Positions 33,690-37,371 of a stretch of 37,371 bases of DNA are shown here, one piece after another. The stretch covers positions 1 through 37,371 of the forward strand of contig CAVJIN010000013.1 of assembly GCA_963649615.1 (NCBI GenBank), given 5' to 3'. Position 1 is the first letter of the stretch. Each line of letters begins with the position of its first letter. The position numbers and the translations under genes are program-made. The notes beneath the pieces are model-generated. The model was not told the DNA's origin. It made no database searches and worked only from the letters and a program-made list of their open reading frames with translations. This DNA comes from UBA9732 sp963649615 (lineage in GTDB: Bacteria; Spirochaetota; Spirochaetia; Sphaerochaetales; Sphaerochaetaceae).

Positions 33690-34604
33690 ATGAAAAAAAC
33701 TTTAATTCTGTTGCTATCTTTAATATTATCGGTCTTTGTATGTGCAAATGCATTCGCAAGCCTAGATTTCAGCAAAGTGGATGCGCTGTATCTAACAGAC
33801 GAGCATGACCAGCAAGTGTATGACCAGCTTCAAGCAATGCTAAAGCAGGCCACCACAAACGAAGAAAAAGCCCAGGTGCTGTGGCGCCTTTCACGCGTTT
33901 GCGTTGACTTAGGAGATGCCATTGACAAGAGCAACAAAACCGCACGCTTTGCCATCTATGAAGAAGGCCAGCAATATGCCCTAGACTCAATTGCAGCAAA
34001 CCCCACACCAGAAGGCTATCTGTGGAAATGCTCCAACATAGGAAGATGGGGTCAAACCAAAGGCGTTCTAGACTCACTTTCCAAAGCAAAACCAATGTAT
34101 GAAGATATGGTATATCTCACAAACAACCTCAACTGTCTAGACAGCTCAGAAGCTTGGTACATCTTGGCAGTACTCTTTGAATCACTACCAGGAAAGCCAC
34201 TTAGCTTTGGCAATAGAAACTACGCCATAAGCTACGGAAGAATAGCATGCGAAACAATCCCCAAAAACGTCATCTACGGTGGCACCTACAAGCAACTGGC
34301 AGAGACCCTTTGGGCAAGAAACTGGAACGCAAAAAAGAGAGCCTCAGAGTTTGCCAAAATGCAGAAAAACTGGGAGAAAACAACATCAAACAACATAGAA
34401 AAATATCAGTACTATGAAGGCTCAAAAGGTGCAGACGGTACCCCAATATGGACAAATACCAAATTTTCTGCTATGACAGACCGCCAAGAGGCCGTTGTTA
34501 TCCTCATGTACGCCCAAAAAGTTTACGAAGCTAGAAGCACTCATACTCAGGCAGACACCAAGAACTATCAAGAGATTGCTGACCTTCTCAAAGAGTGGAC
34601 TTAA
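33690..34604 (+). CDS. Exported TPR-like protein
   Basis: A 304-residue protein with a Sec signal peptide (hydrophobic 4-20, likely cleavage after AFA near 24). The mature part is helical, with pair-of-helix repeats such as ATTNEEKAQVLWRLSRVC, YALDSIAANPTPEGYLWKC and SSEAWYILAVLFES, resembling tetratricopeptide repeats of the FIS1/RMD type. A periplasmic scaffold role is likely but not shown. The ATG has AAGGAG 6 bases upstream. It is followed after 60 bases by the acyltransferase gene. Confidence 0.7.
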   Translation: MKKTLILLLSLILSVFVCANAFASLDFSKVDALYLTDEHDQQVYDQLQAMLKQATTNEEKAQVLWRLSRVCVDLGDAIDKSNKTARFAIYEEGQQYALDSIAANPTPEGYLWKCSNIGRWGQTKGVLDSLSKAKPMYEDMVYLTNNLNCLDSSEAWYILAVLFESLPGKPLSFGNRNYAISYGRIACETIPKNVIYGGTYKQLAETLWARNWNAKKRASEFAKMQKNWEKTTSNNIEKYQYYEGSKGADGTPIWTNTKFSAMTDRQEAVVILMYAQKVYEARSTHTQADTKNYQEIADLLKEWT

Positions 34605-34646
34605 TTGAGAATTGAGAATTGAGAACTGAGAATTGAGAACTGAGAG
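34605..34646 (+). repeat. Six tandem copies of a 7-base unit
   Basis: TTGAGAA three times, CTGAGAA, TTGAGAA and CTGAGAG fill most of the gap between the TPR-like gene stop and the acyltransferase start. The first copy begins right after the stop codon. Copy number may vary between strains. Confidence 0.8.
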
Positions 34647-34664
34647 AACTGGAAGAGAAACGCA

Positions 34665-35951
34665 ATGCCAGAGCAAAAGAAAAAAACCAAAAGTCCCGTG
34701 CTACAAAAACGTCCTGCGCCCCTACTCTATTTTGGAGCTAGGTTGTACTTGAAGCTTGCAAACAAACTTCAGTACAACCTTCATGCCTCTGGAGAAAAAG
34801 TAAAAGGCCCCGCCCTTTTAATCAGCAACCACACCTCAAATGCAGACTACAAGTTCATAGCAGGTGCGGTAAAACCTGCACGCATATCCTTCTTAGGCAC
34901 ATACCACTGGTTTACCTTCAAGAAACTAGCCTTTTGGCTCAAACGCATAGGAGCTATTCCAAAATATCAATTTACAACAGACCTAGAGGCCATGAAAAAG
35001 ATAAGATACGTTGTTCGCGACAAAAAAGGCGTGGTCTACATAGCTCCAGAAGGCACTGTCTACTCAAGTGGACACCTAGGTTATATTTCGCCTGCCATTG
35101 CTAAAATGGTCAAATTTCTCAAAGTTCCAGTATATGCAAGCAAAATTCAAGGAGCAGGACTAGGAAATGCAAAATGGTCCGCAAAACCCCATAAAGGTCT
35201 TGTTCACATAGACACTCATCTCATTCTCACAGCAGAAGAAGTGCAAACTCTTTCCAAAGAAGAAATTCTTGAGCGCATTATCTCAAGCCTCTCCTACAAC
35301 GAGTTTGACTTTCAAAAACGCTTTAACGTTCGCGTCCCAGGCCCCGATAAAGCTCTAGGCTTTGAGACCATGTTCTACAAGTGCCCTGTCTGTCAAAGTG
35401 AATTTACCATATCCTCTGCCGGCAACGACATAACCTGCTCCCACTGTGGCTCAACTGCCACAATCCAAGACGATTTCACTTTCAAGTGGAGTGTTGGTTC
35501 ATATGCCGGCGCCCAAAGTGGNNNNNNNNNNNNNNNNNNNAGTGGCGCCCAGAGTGGCGCCCACTTCTTTGAAAATTACTCACAATGGTACGACTGGCAA
35601 TTAGAAGAAATGAAAAAAGAAGTAGCAAATCCCAACTTCAAACTCTCAGAAGAAGTTGAATACGGCTACGACGAGCCGGGCGTAGACAACTATGTCAAAG
35701 CAGGCAAAGGAGTTATGACCCTAACTCACAACGGCTGGGATTACGTAGGCACCTTTAAAGGAGAGCAAGTTTCAGAGCATGACGACCCACAAGCAGTATT
35801 CCTAGCAACACTCAAAGTAGGCCTTCACTTTGAACTACCCTACCGTTTTGAACGCTGTAGAGTCTTCTATCCTCAAAACGGCCTTCACTCCATGAAATGG
35901 CACCTAGCCTCTTTAGCTATGAGCCTCTATCTAGCAGAACATCCCCAGTAA
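34665..35951 (+). CDS. PlsC-type acyltransferase fused to a zinc ribbon
   Basis: About 428 residues. The N-terminal ~230 form a 1-acyl-glycerol-3-phosphate acyltransferase domain with NHTSNAD (the HX4D catalytic motif, ~55-61) and APEGTVYSSG (~127-136). It is followed by a zinc ribbon (CPVC near 240, CSHC near 258), a Ser-Gly-Ala-Gln tandem repeat partly masked at 35522-35540, and a ~110-residue C-terminal domain I do not recognise. PlsC makes phosphatidic acid at the membrane; the ribbon and tail are unusual and may bind a partner or another acyl acceptor. GGAAG precedes the ATG. Confidence 0.8.
   Translation: MPEQKKKTKSPVLQKRPAPLLYFGARLYLKLANKLQYNLHASGEKVKGPALLISNHTSNADYKFIAGAVKPARISFLGTYHWFTFKKLAFWLKRIGAIPKYQFTTDLEAMKKIRYVVRDKKGVVYIAPEGTVYSSGHLGYISPAIAKMVKFLKVPVYASKIQGAGLGNAKWSAKPHKGLVHIDTHLILTAEEVQTLSKEEILERIISSLSYNEFDFQKRFNVRVPGPDKALGFETMFYKCPVCQSEFTISSAGNDITCSHCGSTATIQDDFTFKWSVGSYAGAQSXXXXXXXSGAQSGAHFFENYSQWYDWQLEEMKKEVANPNFKLSEEVEYGYDEPGVDNYVKAGKGVMTLTHNGWDYVGTFKGEQVSEHDDPQAVFLATLKVGLHFELPYRFERCRVFYPQNGLHSMKWHLASLAMSLYLAEHPQ
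35509..35563. repeat. 12-base coding repeat (SGAQ), partly masked
   Basis: Units of AGTGGCGCCCAG type are seen on both sides of a 19-base N run (35522-35540) and encode Ser-Gly-Ala-Gln in the acyltransferase fusion protein. Copy number cannot be read. Confidence 0.65.
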
Positions 35952-35955
35952 AAAG

Positions 35956-35992
35956 AAAGAGGGCTCCCACCCAAGATGAGAACCCTCTTTTT
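35956..35992 (+). terminator. Bidirectional terminator
   Basis: AAAGAGGG (35956-35963) pairs with CCCTCTTT (35983-35990), with three more inner pairs, and ends in T on the plus strand. The minus strand is also T-rich after the stem and serves groES. Confidence 0.85.
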
Positions 35993-36014
35993 ACGCCTTC
36001 CGCCAGCGCCTAGC

Positions 36015-36275
36015 TTAGCAAATCACAGCAAGAACATCTTTAATGTTGAGAATAAGATATTCCTCTCCGTCAATCTTAACATTAGTACCACTGTACTTAT
36101 CGTGAAGGACCTTATCTCCAACCTTAACAGTCTTAACATCAGATCCAATAGCCTCAACTACAGCAATCTGTGTCTTTTCCTGAGCTGTCTGCGGAATAAA
36201 GATTCCACCAGCGGTCTTCTCTTCAACCTTGTCCATTTTTACAAGAACTCTTTCACCAAGTGGTTTTACTGTCAT
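36015..36275 (-). CDS. groES: Co-chaperonin GroES
   Basis: The 86-residue GroEL lid protein. VKPLGERVLVKMDKVEEKTAGGIFIPQTAQEK contains the usual N-terminal strand and mobile loop (GGIFIP), and the end DGEEYLILNIKDVLAVI matches the family. The ATG at 36275 has AAGGAG 9 bases upstream. No groEL is nearby and no CIRCE element was seen upstream, so heat control by HrcA is not supported here. Confidence 0.95.
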   Translation of the reverse strand: MTVKPLGERVLVKMDKVEEKTAGGIFIPQTAQEKTQIAVVEAIGSDVKTVKVGDKVLHDKYSGTNVKIDGEEYLILNIKDVLAVIC

Positions 36276-36392
36276 ATCATTTTGCTCCTTGTTTACAATA
36301 ATGTTACGCATCAAGCCCAACGCCCTTTTGCGAACACACTAATAATAATAAAAATAAGCCCAACAGGCAACTTAGTTCAACAATTATTCTAC

Positions 36393-36470
36393 ACGTTCAG
36401 AACGCCCAGAACGCCCAGAACGTCAAGAACGTCCCACACGTCCCACACGGATTAGCAAACAGTTGAAACA
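36393..36470 (-). repeat. Left flanking composite repeat of the transposase element
   Basis: Read on the minus strand: TGTTTCAA, CTGTTTGCT, AATCCGT, then GTGGGACGT twice, TCTTGACGT, TCTGGGCGT twice and TCTGAACGT. The core end (36470) faces the transposase gene and the array faces groES. It is the inverted counterpart of 37308-37371. Confidence 0.85.
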
Positions 36471-36489
36471 CTTTTTCAAAATGCTCACA

Positions 36490-36512
36490 GAAATCTAAAT
36501 GATTTCGCTTTT
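36490..36512 (+). other. Hairpin with T-run upstream of the transposase gene
   Basis: GAAATC (36490-36495), a five-base loop and GATTTC (36501-36506) are followed by GCTTTTTT. It reads as a weak terminator on the plus strand and could shield the transposase gene from outside transcription, or be a transposase-recognised hairpin. A separate perfect palindrome ATGGCGCCAT lies at 36534-36543. No clear promoter was found in 36513-36573. Confidence 0.4.
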
Positions 36513-36587
36513 TTATTTTGTACTAATAAGTAGATGGCGCCATGTAACGGTTTACAAGCCATCAGCACACAAAAAGGAGATTCGCGC

Positions 36588-37277
36588 ATGAATTACAAAG
36601 ATCTACTAGCACAGGAAACAACGTTTGAGGTAATTCCCATAAGAAGAGCAGTGGACAAAAATGGCCATTTTTATCACGCAGTGCAACGTGCAGCCAACAG
36701 GGACAACATTTTTGATATCGAGCTAGCCCGATACCGGCACAATCTCCTGTGCCGTATTTGTGCCATGCATAATGTGACCATAATTGCTTGTGTTGTAATG
36801 AGTAACCACACGCATGACCTTCTCATGGCCAATTCTTGGGAAGACATATCCACAGTTCTAAGAATGGTGAATACAACCGTTTCCCACTACCTGCGGAAAA
36901 AGAATCCCAAGAAATACACAAACGGCCGTCGCATCTTTGAGGATTACCCCTATTACAGAGCAATCCACGACATTGTTGCCCTCATGATTGCAATAAAATA
37001 TATTTTCGATAATGCCAAAGCCCTAGAAGTCAAAGGAACTATTATCCCATTCAGTTGTTTCTGGAACATGTCAAAGGGCTATTTGTCAAAACCCTATAAC
37101 AAAACCCTATACGAAAAACTATTCAATCTCAAAGACGTTGAACTCTATAACTTCTTAAACACCAACGAAATGTCCAATGTTCGCAAACTTTCCATTGAAA
37201 GGTTCAAACACTGGACCAAACAAGACAACAACAACGTCTTCAAACGTGACCCCACGCTCCCTTGGCTCCCAGAGTGA
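36588..37277 (+). CDS. Y1 (REP-associated type) transposase
   Basis: A 229-residue protein with a Y1_Tnp domain (PF01797). FYHAVQRAANRDNIF (~28-42) matches the family N-terminal strand, MSNHTH gives the metal-binding His74-x-His76 pair, and Tyr138 in IKYIFDNAKALEV fits the catalytic tyrosine before the N-P/A-K-A block. Such enzymes cut and join single-stranded DNA at hairpins. A ~75-residue C-terminal extension is not recognised. The ATG at 36588 has AAGGAG 8 bases upstream. All catalytic residues are present, so it may be active. It is bracketed by inverted composite repeats. Confidence 0.85.
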   Translation: MNYKDLLAQETTFEVIPIRRAVDKNGHFYHAVQRAANRDNIFDIELARYRHNLLCRICAMHNVTIIACVVMSNHTHDLLMANSWEDISTVLRMVNTTVSHYLRKKNPKKYTNGRRIFEDYPYYRAIHDIVALMIAIKYIFDNAKALEVKGTIIPFSCFWNMSKGYLSKPYNKTLYEKLFNLKDVELYNFLNTNEMSNVRKLSIERFKHWTKQDNNNVFKRDPTLPWLPE

Positions 37278-37307
37278 CCCCTAAAAGTGCACCACGTTAG
37301 CCCAAAT

Positions 37308-37371
37308 CTGTTTCAACTGTTTCAACTGTTTGCCATTCTGTCTAGGACGTGTGGGACGTCTAGGACGTTCT
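37308..37371 (+). repeat. Right flanking composite repeat, cut by the window end
   Basis: CTGTTTCAA twice (37308-37325), CTGTTTGCC (37326-37334), ATTCTGT (37335-37341), then CTAGGACGT, GTGGGACGT and CTAGGACGT, and TCT at the last base. The core faces the transposase gene. Confidence 0.85.

Larger units (their letters stand above)
36393..37371 (+). mobile_element. Candidate Y1-transposase element bounded by inverted composite repeats
   Basis: A transposase gene of the REP-associated tyrosine type lies between two copies of the same core-plus-array repeat in opposite orientation. The right end is cut by the window, and target-site changes cannot be judged. Mobility is inferred. Confidence 0.55.

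Noticed and set aside
36276..36392. CIRCE heat-shock operator before groES
   Set aside because: No TTAGCACTC / GAGTGCTAA inverted repeat is present.

Overview
The window looks like chromosomal DNA of a moderately AT-rich spirochaete close to Treponema. This is inferred from gene content, with no database search. Pointers are: a DUF4912 gene coupled to a family GH57 branching enzyme behind degT-like, nadK and recN genes; groES without groEL beside it; pyruvate phosphate dikinase; several lipoproteins with loose spirochaete-style lipoboxes; and MetG with a fused C-terminal tRNA-binding domain. Most of the window is ordinary core chromosome. The accessory parts are a ParA/ribbon-helix-helix pair, families of short tandem repeats, and a transposase-like element at the right edge.

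Layout. 1-5949 (minus): operon degT-like > nadK > recN > DUF4912 > GH57. 6048-7433 (plus): an MFS sugar-type transporter ending at a bidirectional terminator. 7487-11974 (minus): ArsR regulator, small lipoprotein, metG and a divergent MurD-like ligase. 12027-15368 (plus): four overlapping genes (dehydrogenase, RNA m5C methyltransferase, DUF362 ferredoxin-type protein, small membrane exporter). 15369-15733: no gene, but a hairpin and a striking 9-base tandem repeat array. 15734-17524 (minus): RHH protein, ParA, HAD phosphatase. 17736-21311 (minus): valS and an acidic repeat lipoprotein. 21439-23378 (minus): moaA-moaC-MOSC. 23479-26208 (minus): cysS, ECF sigma factor, zinc anti-sigma factor. 26369-26785 (plus): chagasin-like inhibitor lipoprotein. 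26789-31918 (minus): CobW-type GTPase, membrane-anchored Ntn hydrolase, ppdK. 32131-33582 (minus): group-2 sigma factor and an unknown gene. 33690-35951 (plus): exported TPR-like protein and an acyltransferase/zinc-ribbon fusion. 36015-36275 (minus): groES. 36393-37371: Y1 (REP-associated type) transposase gene bracketed by inverted copies of a composite repeat.

The most unusual feature is that composite repeat. Each copy has a conserved core, one to three CTGTTTCAA-like 9-mers ending in CTGTTTGCC or CTGTTTGCT and then AATCCGT or ATTCTGT, followed by an array of degenerate 9-mers ending in CGT. Two copies face each other around the Y1 transposase gene, cores inward and arrays outward. A third, gene-less copy with nine array units lies 21 kb away. 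The window also begins in a 9-base tandem repeat, so it may be a contig that breaks in repeats of this class. This is a candidate transposase-mobilised repeat family that differs from the classic palindromic REP elements.

A second theme is gene starts. At metG, arsR, the degT-like gene and the HAD gene, a good -10 box lies only 6-8 bases before the start codon and no usable ribosome binding site is present, which predicts leaderless transcripts. Several proteins keep a family fold but lack hallmark residues: the DegT-like protein lacks the PLP lysine and the MurD-like protein has an altered P-loop. Three runs of N (18381-18428, 27214-27236, 35522-35540) all fall inside in-frame coding tandem repeats. 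No tRNA, rRNA or CRISPR array was seen.
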